This document shows positions 1 to 7,803 of a stretch of 64,000 nucleotides of DNA, one piece after another. A model generated the notes under the pieces. It saw only the letters and a list, made by a program, of their open reading frames with translations, made no database searches and was not told the DNA's origin. Where the stretch lies: positions 1,054,001 to 1,118,000 of the forward strand of contig NZ_CP117782.1 in the NCBI RefSeq assembly GCF_028657905.1. Direction: 5' to 3'. The translations under genes and the position numbers were made by a program. The number at the start of each line of letters is the position of its first letter. The stretch's first letter is position 1. The stretch comes from Burkholderia sp. FERM BP-3421. Lineage in GTDB: Bacteria > Pseudomonadota > Gammaproteobacteria > Burkholderiales > Burkholderiaceae.

Positions 1-531
1 CGCATACATGCCGACGAACTGGAAGCCCGCGAGCGTCGGCGAGGTGTACTTGATCGCATTGCTGGTGCGCGACGACGTGTCGTAGTTGTCGACATCGCCC
101 GGCGTCGCGTACACGCTGCCGAAGTAGTAGTCGCCGGTGACGGGCCACGCGACGTCCGCGAGCGCGTCGTACTGGCGGCCGATCGTGAGCGTCCCGTAGC
201 GCGCGCTTTCCAGCCCGACGAACGACTGGCGGCCGAACATCCGGCCGCCCTGGCCGAGTGCGCCGCTGTTCGGATCGAAGCCGTTCTCGATCGTGAAGAT
301 CGCCTTGAGGTCGCCGCCGAGATCCTCCGAGCCTTTCAAGCCCCAGCGGCTGCCGAGCAGGTTGCCGTTGCCGAGACCGATCTGGCTGTCGCCGTTCGCG
401 TTGACGCGGTTCACGTAGGTCAGCGAGGTGTCGATGAGGCCGTAGAGGGTGATGCTCGATTGGGCCTGGGCCAGGCCGGTCGCCCCGAACAGGGCGAGGC
501 TGGCGAGCGGAAGGGCGCTGCATGATTTCAT
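1..531 (-). CDS. Gram-negative porin, N-terminal part (runs off the window)
   Basis: The reverse strand encodes a classical signal peptide (starting MKSCSALPLASLALFGATG and ending in AQA) followed by QSSITLYGLIDTSLTYV, the hallmark first beta-strand of the Burkholderia/Neisseria general porin family (OmpC-like). Further family motifs follow: GSRWGLKGSEDLGG, a GRQSFVGL stretch and TIGRQYD. These proteins form outer-membrane trimers for passive diffusion of small solutes. Only about 177 residues, roughly half the usual length, lie inside the window; the gene continues past base 1. The ATG at 531 is chosen because the signal peptide begins directly there. No operon partner is visible. Confidence 0.93.
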   Translation of the reverse strand, partial: MKSCSALPLASLALFGATGLAQAQSSITLYGLIDTSLTYVNRVNANGDSQIGLGNGNLLGSRWGLKGSEDLGGDLKAIFTIENGFDPNSGALGQGGRMFGRQSFVGLESARYGTLTIGRQYDALADVAWPVTGDYYFGSVYATPGDVDNYDTSSRTSNAIKYTSPTLAGFQFVGMYA

Positions 532-786
532 CGGATGCTCCACACGGATATAGGACGGAGGGGCGCAGGCTGCCCGTCCAGGGCGCCGGCCGGATCGCGC
601 TGCCGGGGCGGCCCGGCGGCGCCCGATCATCGCGATTCAGCCCCGATGCTAGGAATGCGCCGCTCCGCCCGGATGAGCGCCAAATGAGAATCGTGTCATC
701 GCGGCTTCATCGAGCGGCCATGCGGGATCGCGCTCGCGCGAGCGGCTCGGTAGAATGTCCGCTCCCTTGGAGACAGGAACCGCACG

Positions 787-2223
787 ATGCAAACCTACGA
801 ACAGTTCTATATCGACGGCGCGTGGCGCACCCCGTCCGGCAGCGGCGCGATCGACGTGATCGACTCCGGCACCGAGGCCGTCATCGGCCGCATTCCGGCC
901 GGCGACGCGGCCGACGCGCACGCGGCCGTCGCCGCCGCGCGCGCCGCGTTCGACGGCTGGGCCGCGACGCCGCCCGCCGAGCGCGCCGCGTATCTGCGCA
1001 CGATCACCGCGAACCTGAAGGCGCGCGCCGACGAGCTGGCGCAACTGATCACGGGCGAAGTCGGCATGCCGATCAAGCTGTCGCGCGCGATCCAGGTCGG
1101 CGGCCCGATCCACGCCTGGGGCACGTATGCGAAGCTCGCCGAGACCTTCGCATTCGAGCAGCGGGTCGGCAATTCGCTCGTCGTGCGCGAGCCGGTGGGC
1201 GTGGTCGCGGCGATCACGCCGTGGAACTATCCGCTGAGCCAGATCACGCTGAAGGTCGCCGCCGCGCTCGCGGCCGGCTGCACGGTGGTGCTGAAGCCGT
1301 CCGAGGTCGCGCCGCTCAATGCGTTCGTGCTGGCCGAGGCGATTCACGCGGCGGGCCTGCCGGCCGGCGTGTTCAATCTCGTCTGCGGCTACGGGCCGGT
1401 GGTCGGCGAAGCGCTCGCGAGCGCGCCCGAGATCGACATGGTGTCGTTCACCGGCTCGACGCGCGTCGGCAAGCGCGTGTCGGAACTCGCGGCGGCGTCG
1501 GTGAAGCGCGTCGCGCTGGAGCTGGGCGGCAAGTCCGCCTCGATCCTGCTCGACGACGCCGATTTCCCGACGGCGGTGAAGGGCACGGTCGGCGCGTGCT
1601 ATCTCAATGCCGGCCAGACCTGTTCCGCGCACACGCGGATGCTGGTGCCGGAGGCGCGCTACGAAGAAGCGCGCGAACTCGCGAAGGCCGCGGCCGAGCG
1701 CTATGTCGCAGGCGATCCGCGCAGCGACGCGACCCGCCACGGCGCGCTCGCGTCGGCGGCTCAGCAGCAGCGCGTGCGGGACTATATCCAGCGCGGCATC
1801 GACGAAGGCGCGGAGCTGGTGACGGGCGGCGTCGAATTGCCGGACGGGCTGTCGCGCGGGTTCTTCGTGAAGCCGACGGTGTTCGGCCGAGTCGCGCCGG
1901 ACGCGACGATCGCGCAGGAGGAGATCTTCGGCCCGGTGCTGTCGATCATCACGTACCGCGACGAGGACGATGCGGTGCGCATCGCCAACGATTCGCCGTA
2001 TGGGCTCGGCGGCGCGGTGTGGGCGGGAAGCGACGCGCGCGCGCTGCAGGTCGCGCGACGCATCCGCACGGGCCAGGTCGATATCAATGGCGGTGCATGG
2101 AATCCGGCCGCGCCGTTCGGCGGATTCAAGCAATCGGGCCGCGGTCGCGAGAACGGCGTGTACGGGCTGGAGGAATATCTCGAGTACAAATCGATGCAGC
2201 TGAATACGCCGCCTGCGGCGTAG
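787..2223 (+). CDS. NAD(P)-dependent aldehyde dehydrogenase
   Basis: 478 residues, the usual length for the aldehyde dehydrogenase superfamily, which oxidises aldehydes to carboxylates in the cytoplasm. Visible motifs: the PWNYPL cofactor-fold segment, FTGSTRVGK in the Rossmann domain, the general base E245 in LELGGKS, and the catalytic cysteine C279 in NAGQTCSA. The C-terminal PFGGFKQSGRGRE motif is also present. The substrate cannot be told from sequence; the overall look resembles the broad betaine/aliphatic aldehyde group. GGAG at 770-773 lies 13 bases before the ATG. An FNR-type palindrome lies 26 bases after the stop and appears to serve the next gene. Confidence 0.95.
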   Translation: MQTYEQFYIDGAWRTPSGSGAIDVIDSGTEAVIGRIPAGDAADAHAAVAAARAAFDGWAATPPAERAAYLRTITANLKARADELAQLITGEVGMPIKLSRAIQVGGPIHAWGTYAKLAETFAFEQRVGNSLVVREPVGVVAAITPWNYPLSQITLKVAAALAAGCTVVLKPSEVAPLNAFVLAEAIHAAGLPAGVFNLVCGYGPVVGEALASAPEIDMVSFTGSTRVGKRVSELAAASVKRVALELGGKSASILLDDADFPTAVKGTVGACYLNAGQTCSAHTRMLVPEARYEEARELAKAAAERYVAGDPRSDATRHGALASAAQQQRVRDYIQRGIDEGAELVTGGVELPDGLSRGFFVKPTVFGRVAPDATIAQEEIFGPVLSIITYRDEDDAVRIANDSPYGLGGAVWAGSDARALQVARRIRTGQVDINGGAWNPAAPFGGFKQSGRGRENGVYGLEEYLEYKSMQLNTPPAA

Positions 2224-2248
2224 CGCGTCGCCGCGCGCCGCGCGTTTG

Positions 2249-2262
2249 TTGACGGCCGTCAA
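2249..2262. promoter_or_regulatory. FNR/DNR-type palindrome upstream of nitronate monooxygenase gene
   Basis: Perfect 14-bp palindrome TTGACGGCCGTCAA, matching the CRP/FNR-family half-site pattern TTGAY-N4-RTCAA. A GATCAT hexamer at 2284-2289 lies about 31 bp centre-to-centre downstream, close to the class II activator geometry (site near -41.5 with a -10 element). The same 14 bp occurs again upstream of ompW. Inference: both genes belong to a low-oxygen or NO-responsive regulon. Confidence 0.6.
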
Positions 2263-2323
2263 CGCGCGCGGCGGGCAAACGCCGATCATCGGGCTTTTTC
2301 CTCGTTGCACTGAAGAGGTTCCG

Positions 2324-3514
2324 ATGACCGCACTCCCTTCCTTTCCGCCGCTCCAGATCCGCGGCCGTTCATTGTTGCCCGTCGTCCAGGGCGGCATGGG
2401 CGTCGGGATCTCGGCCCATCGTCTTGCGGGCAGCGTCGCGCGCGAAGGCGCGATGGGCACGATCGCGAGCATCGATCTGCGTCATCACCACGCCGACCTG
2501 CTCGAACGCTGCCGCCCGCAATCCGACCGCGCCACGCTCGAAGGTGCGAATCTCGAAGCGCTCGCGCGCGAGATCCAGCTCGCGCGCACCTGGAGCCAGG
2601 GGCGCGGCATGATCGCGGTCAATGTCATGAAGGCGGTCAGCGCGCAGGCGGACTACGTGCAGGTGGCCTGCGAATTCGGCGCCGACGCGATCGTGATGGG
2701 CGCGGGCCTGCCGCTCGACCTGCCCGAGATGACGCGCGGCCATGACATCGCGTTGATCCCGATCCTGTCGGACAGCCGCGGCATCGCGCTGGTCGTGAAG
2801 AAATGGATGAAGAAGGGCCGTCTGCCGGATGCGATCGTGATCGAGCATCCCGCGCATGCGGGCGGCCACCTTGGCGTCACGAATCTCGACGACATGCGCG
2901 ATCCGCGCTTCGAGTTCGCGCGCGTGCTCGAAGAAACCGCGCGCACTTTCGCCGAACTCGGCATCGAGCGTGAACGCATCCCGCTGATCGTCGCGGGCGG
3001 CATCAACAGCCATGCCGCGCTGCGCGCCGCGCTCGCGGCGGGTGCGAACGGCGTGCAGGTGGGCACGCCGTTCGCGGTGACGGAGGAGGGCGATGCGCAT
3101 CCGAACTTCAAGCGGATCCTCGCCGATGCGCAACAGGACGACATCGTGGAATTCATCAGCGTGACCGGGCTGCCGGCGCGCGCGGTGAAGACGCCGTGGC
3201 TCGAACGCTACCTGCGGCACGAGGCGCGGATCCGCGCGAAGCTCGGCGCGTTCAAGCAGCGCTGCCCGACCTCGCTCGAATGTCTCGGCGTGTGCGGCCT
3301 GCGCGACGGCATCGAGAAGTTCGGGCATTTCTGCATCGACACGCGGCTTACCGCCGCGCTGCGCGGCGACATCGCGAACGGCCTGTTCTTCCGGGGCCGC
3401 GAGCCGCTGCCGTTCGGCGCCGCGATCCGCAGCGTGCGCGACCTGCTCGACCTGCTGCTGACGGGCGTCGCGCCTGAGCCTGCGGCAAACCGCCCCACGT
3501 TCTCGCTCGCTTGA
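2324..3514 (+). CDS. Nitronate monooxygenase / 2-nitropropane dioxygenase family flavoprotein
   Basis: About 396 residues. The fold is an FMN-binding TIM barrel: GGMGVGISAHRLAG at the N-terminus, EHPAHAGGHLG around residues 174-184 with the conserved active-site histidines, and the phosphate-binding VAGGINSHAALRAALAAG followed by VQVGTPF. Members oxidise propionate-3-nitronate and alkyl nitronates; some relatives are FabK-type enoyl reductases. A C-terminal segment rich in cysteines (CPTSLECLGVCGL) is longer than in minimal family members. The ATG at 2324 is preferred over an upstream in-frame codon because GAAGAGG sits 6 bases before it and the longer start lies on the regulatory palindrome. 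The stop codon is embedded in the palindrome that serves ompW. Confidence 0.85.
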   Translation: MTALPSFPPLQIRGRSLLPVVQGGMGVGISAHRLAGSVAREGAMGTIASIDLRHHHADLLERCRPQSDRATLEGANLEALAREIQLARTWSQGRGMIAVNVMKAVSAQADYVQVACEFGADAIVMGAGLPLDLPEMTRGHDIALIPILSDSRGIALVVKKWMKKGRLPDAIVIEHPAHAGGHLGVTNLDDMRDPRFEFARVLEETARTFAELGIERERIPLIVAGGINSHAALRAALAAGANGVQVGTPFAVTEEGDAHPNFKRILADAQQDDIVEFISVTGLPARAVKTPWLERYLRHEARIRAKLGAFKQRCPTSLECLGVCGLRDGIEKFGHFCIDTRLTAALRGDIANGLFFRGREPLPFGAAIRSVRDLLDLLLTGVAPEPAANRPTFSLA

Positions 3515-3524
3515 CGGCCGTCAA
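3511..3524. promoter_or_regulatory. FNR/DNR-type palindrome upstream of ompW
   Basis: Second exact copy of TTGACGGCCGTCAA, overlapping the stop codon of the preceding gene. A GAAAAT hexamer at 3547-3552 lies 32 bp centre-to-centre downstream, fitting a class II FNR-type promoter. OmpW is a known FNR-regulated protein in enterobacteria, which supports the reading; whether FNR, Anr or Dnr acts here is not visible. Confidence 0.65.
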
Positions 3525-3579
3525 TATGCAATGGGAACGGTCCCTGGAAAATCGCATCAGTTTCCAGGGGGTTCTAATC

Positions 3580-4227
3580 ATGCAGAAAACAATTCGTCCT
3601 CGTCTCGTCGCCTTGTCCGCCATCGCAGCGTGCGTCGCACTGACGCCTACGCTGTCGCAGGCGGCGTCGCCCGGCGACGGTATCTCACAGGGCGACATCA
3701 TTGCGCGGGTGCGCGCCATCAGCATCATGCCGCAGGATCGCACCAGCGGCACCTTGTCCGCGCTGAACGTCGGCGTGAACAATGCCATCGTGCCGGAGCT
3801 GGACTTCACGTACATGATCCGCGACTACCTCGGGGTCGAACTGATCCTCGGGACGTCGCGGCACCAGATCAACTCGGGCAGCCTCGGTCACCTCGGCGGC
3901 GTGAACGTGCTGCCGCCGACGCTGCTGCTGCAGTACCACTTCAATCATGCGGGCAAGGTGCGGCCGTATTTCGGCGCGGGGATCAACTACACGCTGTTCT
4001 ATAACAACGGGCTGAACGCGGGCGGCACGGGCATCTCGGTCAGCAATCACAGCTTCGGCCCGGCGCTGCAGTTCGGCGTCGACGTGCAGGTCACCAAGAA
4101 GCTGTTCGTCAACGTCGATCTGAAGAAGATCTGGATGCATACCGACGCGACGCTCGCCGGCCAATCGCTCGGCCGCTTGCATATCGATCCGCTGATTCTC
4201 GGCGTGGGCGTCGGGATGAAGTTCTGA
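3580..4227 (+). CDS. ompW: OmpW family outer membrane protein
   Basis: 215 residues with a clear signal peptide ending in SQA. It forms an eight-stranded beta-barrel with family features: a glycine-rich DIIARVRAISI first strand, LGVELILGTSRH, the conserved LPPTLLLQYHF strand, VRPYFGAGINYTLFY, and a C-terminal phenylalanine in GVGMKF for BAM recognition. OmpW forms a small hydrophobic channel in the outer membrane; transport of hydrophobic compounds is proposed for the family. The start at 3580 is set by the signal peptide. An FNR-type box lies 55 bp upstream and a strong terminator follows. Confidence 0.93.
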   Translation: MQKTIRPRLVALSAIAACVALTPTLSQAASPGDGISQGDIIARVRAISIMPQDRTSGTLSALNVGVNNAIVPELDFTYMIRDYLGVELILGTSRHQINSGSLGHLGGVNVLPPTLLLQYHFNHAGKVRPYFGAGINYTLFYNNGLNAGGTGISVSNHSFGPALQFGVDVQVTKKLFVNVDLKKIWMHTDATLAGQSLGRLHIDPLILGVGVGMKF

Positions 4228-4271
4228 ATTCCGGACGGGCAGGCGCCCGTCCGCAACATGTGTTGGGGTTG

Positions 4272-4303
4272 GCGGCATGGCGTTCTGCATGCCGCTTTTT
4301 TTT
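4272..4303 (+). terminator. Rho-independent terminator after ompW
   Basis: Perfect 8-bp stem GCGGCATG/CATGCCGC with an 8-base loop, followed by eight T residues at 4296-4303. A second hairpin without a T-run (CGGACGGG/CCCGTCCG near 4232-4253) precedes it. Confidence 0.9.
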
Positions 4304-4509
4304 GGTTCGTCGAGGATTGGACTGCCGCCGGGTTTGGGATCCAGGGCAGTGCGTGACGCGGCCCGGTATGCGGGAATCTCCGGCAGCGGGGCTGGCCACG
4401 TCCCAAGCCCGGCAAGTGCGGTGACGGACTGGCGCAGCAAACGAGCTTAAGACGTCAGGGGGCTCGTGGGTACGTACACGATGAGCCAGGTGCGCAAACA
4501 GCGTGTGAC

Positions 4510-4680
4510 GTGTTCGTCGAGCGGGTGCGGCGCAGCATCAAGTATGAAGAGGCCCGCCCGAAAGCGTATGAGTCGGTCAGCCATACCCGACGCTTCATCG
4601 GCGAATGCATCGCGTTGGGCAACAGGAAATGGCTCCATTCGAGTCCGGCGGATCAGACTCCGGATGAGGCCCGCTGCGCG
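4510..4680 (+). pseudogene. IS3-family transposase (OrfB) C-terminal remnant 1
   Basis: The translated frame reads FVERVRRSIKYEEARPKAY, then a degraded HSSPADQTPDEA. This matches the end of IS3-family OrfB integrase domains (canonical FVERLWRSIKYEEVYLKAY ... RPHSSLDGRTPDEAYF). The N-terminal DDE domain and the inverted repeats are missing, so it cannot be active. It opens a 3-kb island of decayed mobile DNA. Confidence 0.7.
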
Positions 4681-4720
4681 ACGCTGTCCGAACGAGCGAG
4701 GCCACCTCTGTCCGTGGCAA

Positions 4721-4925
4721 AACGAGTTCGTCGATAGCTTCAACGGCAAGCGGCATGGCGAACTGCCGAGCCGCGAATGGTTCCACAGCCGCGCCGAGGC
4801 AAGGTGCTCATCGAACGCCAGCGGCAGTTCTATAACACGCGCGGGCCCCATGGCGCTGGTCGCAGCCACGATCCGTCGAGCCTGCCTGGATTCCGACAAT
4901 ATCGACGCGAGATACGCCGCGTGAT
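4721..4925 (+). pseudogene. IS3-family transposase (OrfB) C-terminal remnant 2
   Basis: WQNEFVDSFNGKRHGELPSREW followed by a frameshift corresponds to the IS3 OrfB motif WQNGFVESFNGKLRDECLNREWF; beyond the shift the tail (FYN.RRPHSSL-like) is only recognisable at DNA level. It is a different IS3 subtype from remnant 1 but the same subtype as the remnant at 7140-7420, with which it shares stretches such as CCGTCGAGCCTG and CAATATCGACG in direct orientation. Confidence 0.7.
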
Positions 4926-4989
4926 TGGTCACAGGATGCCGCCGCAGGTCACGCGCAACTGCTCAGCTTATCCGTGACGACTTCGTCGG

Positions 4990-5715
4990 TGCTTCGGAGC
5001 AGGCTGGGGTCGAATGATTCCAGCCGAGACTGCAATTGAACTAGCTCGCAAAGTCAGGCATGGATTGATCGATCTACAGAAGGCAATCTCGGTGGCAACC
5101 TCACCTGCCGCTCCAAATGCATCGGAGTTGCACGTAAATGTTTGCGTAGATTTTGCTTTGCATTGGCTCATATCTAACATTCATCTATTCAACGCCATTC
5201 ATCCTGATATTAAATCATCGATCGATACGCGAGCTTGCGAACGGTCAGTTGAAGGTATGAATTTCGATGCTTGCATTTGGGGTGGCGGTCATTGGAAAAG
5301 TGAACACTGCTCCCGGGAATTGAGTCGCGATACTTTGATTGTTTGTGCAAATAAATCGCTATCCAACGAGCTTCCGCCGATTGGCGCTTCATCGCTTTCG
5401 ATTTTGCCTTTTCTTCGGGTTTCATGTCGAGATGGGCATGATTGGTTGGAGGCGGCTGGGCTTCCGATTATCGAGCCTTCATTTGGTCGCCTGTTGGATA
5501 ATAACAGTGCATTAATTCAGGCGGCGATCGCTGGCCTTGGCATTATTCTTGTACGCAAAAAATTTGCACGGCCTTATCTTGAGCGTGGAGATCTCCAGTA
5601 GATACATGCTATCGAGGTCAATGCGCCAATTCCGTATTTCATAATCTGGCCTGATGAGAGTGAAAGGCATTCCGAGGTATCAAGCTTCACAAAGTGGATT
5701 TGCAAGCATCATTGA
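4990..5715 (+). pseudogene. Truncated GcvA-type LysR regulator with internal amber codon
   Basis: The frame opening at ATG 5014 encodes the substrate-binding part of a LysR regulator of the GcvA class (VDFALHWLISNIHLFNAIHPD ... LIQAAIAGLGIILVRKKFARPYL). The N-terminal helix-turn-helix is missing, replaced by transposase debris. A TAG at 5599-5601 interrupts the frame, which continues in register with family-like sequence (IIWPDESERHSEVSSFTKWI) to a TGA at 5713-5715. Codon use is AT-rich and unlike the flanks, pointing to horizontal origin. A regulator without its DNA-binding domain and with a nonsense codon is almost certainly dead. Confidence 0.75.
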
Positions 5716-5736
5716 AATTTGAGCGGGGCGGCCGCC

Positions 5737-5994
5737 ATGAAGAATTCTCGTCGAATCTTTCCAAGATCCGCGATGGCGCTATATGTCGCCGCAGCGATGC
5801 CAGGATGGGCCGCATCAGTCGAATCTGGAAGGTCGCGTGCAATCGACAATATCAACTCCTGCAAAGACGCGTGGTCTGACCGCCATCGAGAATCGTTCGA
5901 TAACGCGTGCCAGGCAAGTTCGCAGCCGAGCGGCTACGGGTATCACCGCACGGCAAGGCGCGCCGTCGCCGCGCGCGGCCCCGCATCCGGGTAA
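5737..5994 (+). CDS. Possible remnant with signal-peptide-like N-terminus, unknown
   Basis: An 85-codon frame begins MKNSRRIFPRSAMALYVAAA and resembles a Sec signal peptide (basic start, hydrophobic core, AWAAS-like cleavage region). The remainder has no recognisable domain and becomes low-complexity basic sequence typical of non-coding frames. It may be the beginning of a secreted or autotransporter protein whose body was lost when the island decayed. No convincing Shine-Dalgarno is seen. It could also be chance. Confidence 0.2.
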   Translation: MKNSRRIFPRSAMALYVAAAMPGWAASVESGRSRAIDNINSCKDAWSDRHRESFDNACQASSQPSGYGYHRTARRAVAARGPASG

Positions 5995-6278
5995 CGGCGT
6001 TCAAGATCAAGAGGGTGCAGCGTAGAAGCAATGGCAGTGAGGGCTGATGGCGTCGATTCGACATCACCCCAATTCTCGTCAGGCCGGATATGCTGTTCCT
6101 CTTGCGGGTTCTGCGGCGCATGGCGCATTACCACCGCGACGTGAGCATGGGGAAGCGCTCGCGGAAGTGTCCTCGTCGGGCGGCACGGCTTCCACCCGCG
6201 GGATTTTCGTTTCTCTCGGTCGTCTTCGGCCGCGTGGCCGGCACGATGAACAACATGAAGTTCGTTTTGGAGATAAGG

Positions 6279-7070
6279 ATGGTGAATCAATCCATGTTGG
6301 GTACTGCAGATGATCAGCGCCCGGCCTATGCGCTTGTCACAGGCGGCAGCCGAGGGATCGGCCTGGCAGTTGCAAAGTACCTGGCTGGCAGGGGTATGAA
6401 CTTGCTCCTGTTGGCACAAGATCCTGCGGGGCTCGCTCGAGCCAGGGCCCAGATCCTGGCCCTGCACCCGGATTGCAGGATTGAGCTGCTCAGCGTGGAC
6501 ATGCGTTTGCCGCATCAGGTGCACGAGGCCGTCGTGAAAGCCCTGTCCGGCCCCATGCGGATCACCATGCTGGTGAATTCGGCCGGGGTCTTGAAGATGG
6601 GTGGTTCGGCTCTTGCGACCGAGGATGTCATTTCCATGGTGGACGTCAACCTCACCAGCGCCCTGGTTGTCACCAATCTCGTGGCGAACCGCATGCGGCT
6701 TGAGGGGGGCGGACAGATCCTCCTGATCTCCTCGATGGCCGGGACAGAGAGCCTGCCAAAGCTCGGGGTCTATGCGGCGACCAAGGCCGCGTTGATCAGC
6801 TACGCGCAGGCTCTGCACAAGGAGTTGCTGCCCTTCGATGTGCGCGTGACCTGCCTGTGCCCCAGTGTGGTCAATACCGACATGACCAATGACGGCCGCA
6901 TCGCGAATGAGGCGAAGATCCAGGTCGAGGATGTCGTGGCGACGATCGATTTCGTCCTGGGCTTGCCAGCGGCCGTCATGCTTCCGCAGGTTGAAATGCG
7001 GTGCAAGGTCATCGAGATGGAGAAATTCGCCGGCGGTGCGGGCCCACAGGTCATGCCCAAGGGCAACTGA
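6279..7070 (+). CDS. Short-chain dehydrogenase/reductase (SDR)
   Basis: 263 residues, the standard classical SDR length. The NAD(P) Rossmann motif TGGSRGIG is at residues 21-28, the structural NSAG at 100-103, catalytic serine at 151/152, and the YAATK motif places Y165 and K169. It should be an NAD(P)-dependent oxidoreductase for an alcohol/ketone or acyl substrate; which one is unknown. The ATG at 6279 is preferred over in-frame ATGs at 6246 and 6255 because TGGAGATAAGG ends directly before it. Its GC content is below that of the surrounding chromosome and it sits between transposase fragments, so it was probably acquired. It is the only intact gene in the island. Confidence 0.88.
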   Translation: MVNQSMLGTADDQRPAYALVTGGSRGIGLAVAKYLAGRGMNLLLLAQDPAGLARARAQILALHPDCRIELLSVDMRLPHQVHEAVVKALSGPMRITMLVNSAGVLKMGGSALATEDVISMVDVNLTSALVVTNLVANRMRLEGGGQILLISSMAGTESLPKLGVYAATKAALISYAQALHKELLPFDVRVTCLCPSVVNTDMTNDGRIANEAKIQVEDVVATIDFVLGLPAAVMLPQVEMRCKVIEMEKFAGGAGPQVMPKGN

Positions 7071-7139
7071 TGGGACAGGGGGCGACGGCAGCGCGTGGAT
7101 CAATGCGCGCTTGAGGCCTATGGCGGATTTTGCTGCTGC

Positions 7140-7420
7140 CCGCGTCGTGCGCTGGCTGCGCGACGCGTCTGTCGGCCCGGCCTTCATCGCGCCCGGTCGC
7201 GCATGGCAAAACGGCATCGTCGAACGTTTCGATGGCAAGCCGCGCGACGAGGTGCTCAGTCGTGAAGGGTTCTGCAGCCCCGCTGATGCCAGGATGCTCA
7301 TCGAGCCGTGGCGGCCGTTTTACAACGAGTGACGCCGGCATAGCGCTCATCGCTACCCATTCCGGCCACGGCCCGTCGAGCCTGGCCGGAGTCCGGCAAT
7401 ATCGACGTGCGGCTCACTGC
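7140..7420 (+). pseudogene. IS3-family transposase (OrfB) C-terminal remnant 3
   Basis: Reads AWQNGIVERFDGKPRDEVLSREGF then WRPFYNE before a stop at 7330-7332. This is the C-terminal end of an IS3-family integrase (WQNGFVESFNGKLRDE ... WRQFYNERRPHSSL). DNA similarity to remnant 2 continues past the stop (CCGTCGAGCCTGGCCGGAGT). The catalytic DDE residues are absent. Together with remnant 2 it brackets the LysR pseudogene and the SDR as direct repeats. Confidence 0.75.
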
Positions 7421-7508
7421 TCGACTGGCTACACAATCGCGCCGCAGGCCGGCGATGAACTCTTTTTTGTGCGACCGCGTGATGCGTTGGCCTGCGCGGC
7501 GGGCCGGA

Positions 7509-7712
7509 TCAGAGCTTGTCGTACTGGAAGCGCATGGCCGTGCCTTCGCGCGTGATGCGTTCCCACACGGCCTGTTTCTCCGCATCGCTCATGAACACCC
7601 AGTTCGCGACCTCGAGGGCGGTGCGACCGCAGCCCTTGCAGACATCGTCAAAAAGGGTCGAACAGACGCCGATGCACGGGCTGTCGGGTTTGTCATGAAG
7701 GTTGGAGGTCAT
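7509..7712 (-). CDS. DUF1289 family small cysteine-rich protein
   Basis: 67 residues with the family pattern SPCIGVCSTLFDDVCKGCGRT followed by EVANWVFMSDAEK. The four cysteines (C-x3-C-x7-C-x2-C) suggest a small metal- or Fe-S-binding site. The family is widespread in proteobacteria and has no assigned role. It is encoded alone on the reverse strand downstream of pldA. The start ATG is followed directly by the conserved domain. Confidence 0.88.
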   Translation of the reverse strand: MTSNLHDKPDSPCIGVCSTLFDDVCKGCGRTALEVANWVFMSDAEKQAVWERITREGTAMRFQYDKL

Positions 7713-7803
7713 CGGATCTACGGTTCGGTTGGGTTGAAGCGGTGCGCCGGGCGCCGGCGCGAGGCGCTATGTTAACCGATGCGGGCAGGCGTCGCCGGCG
7801 GGC

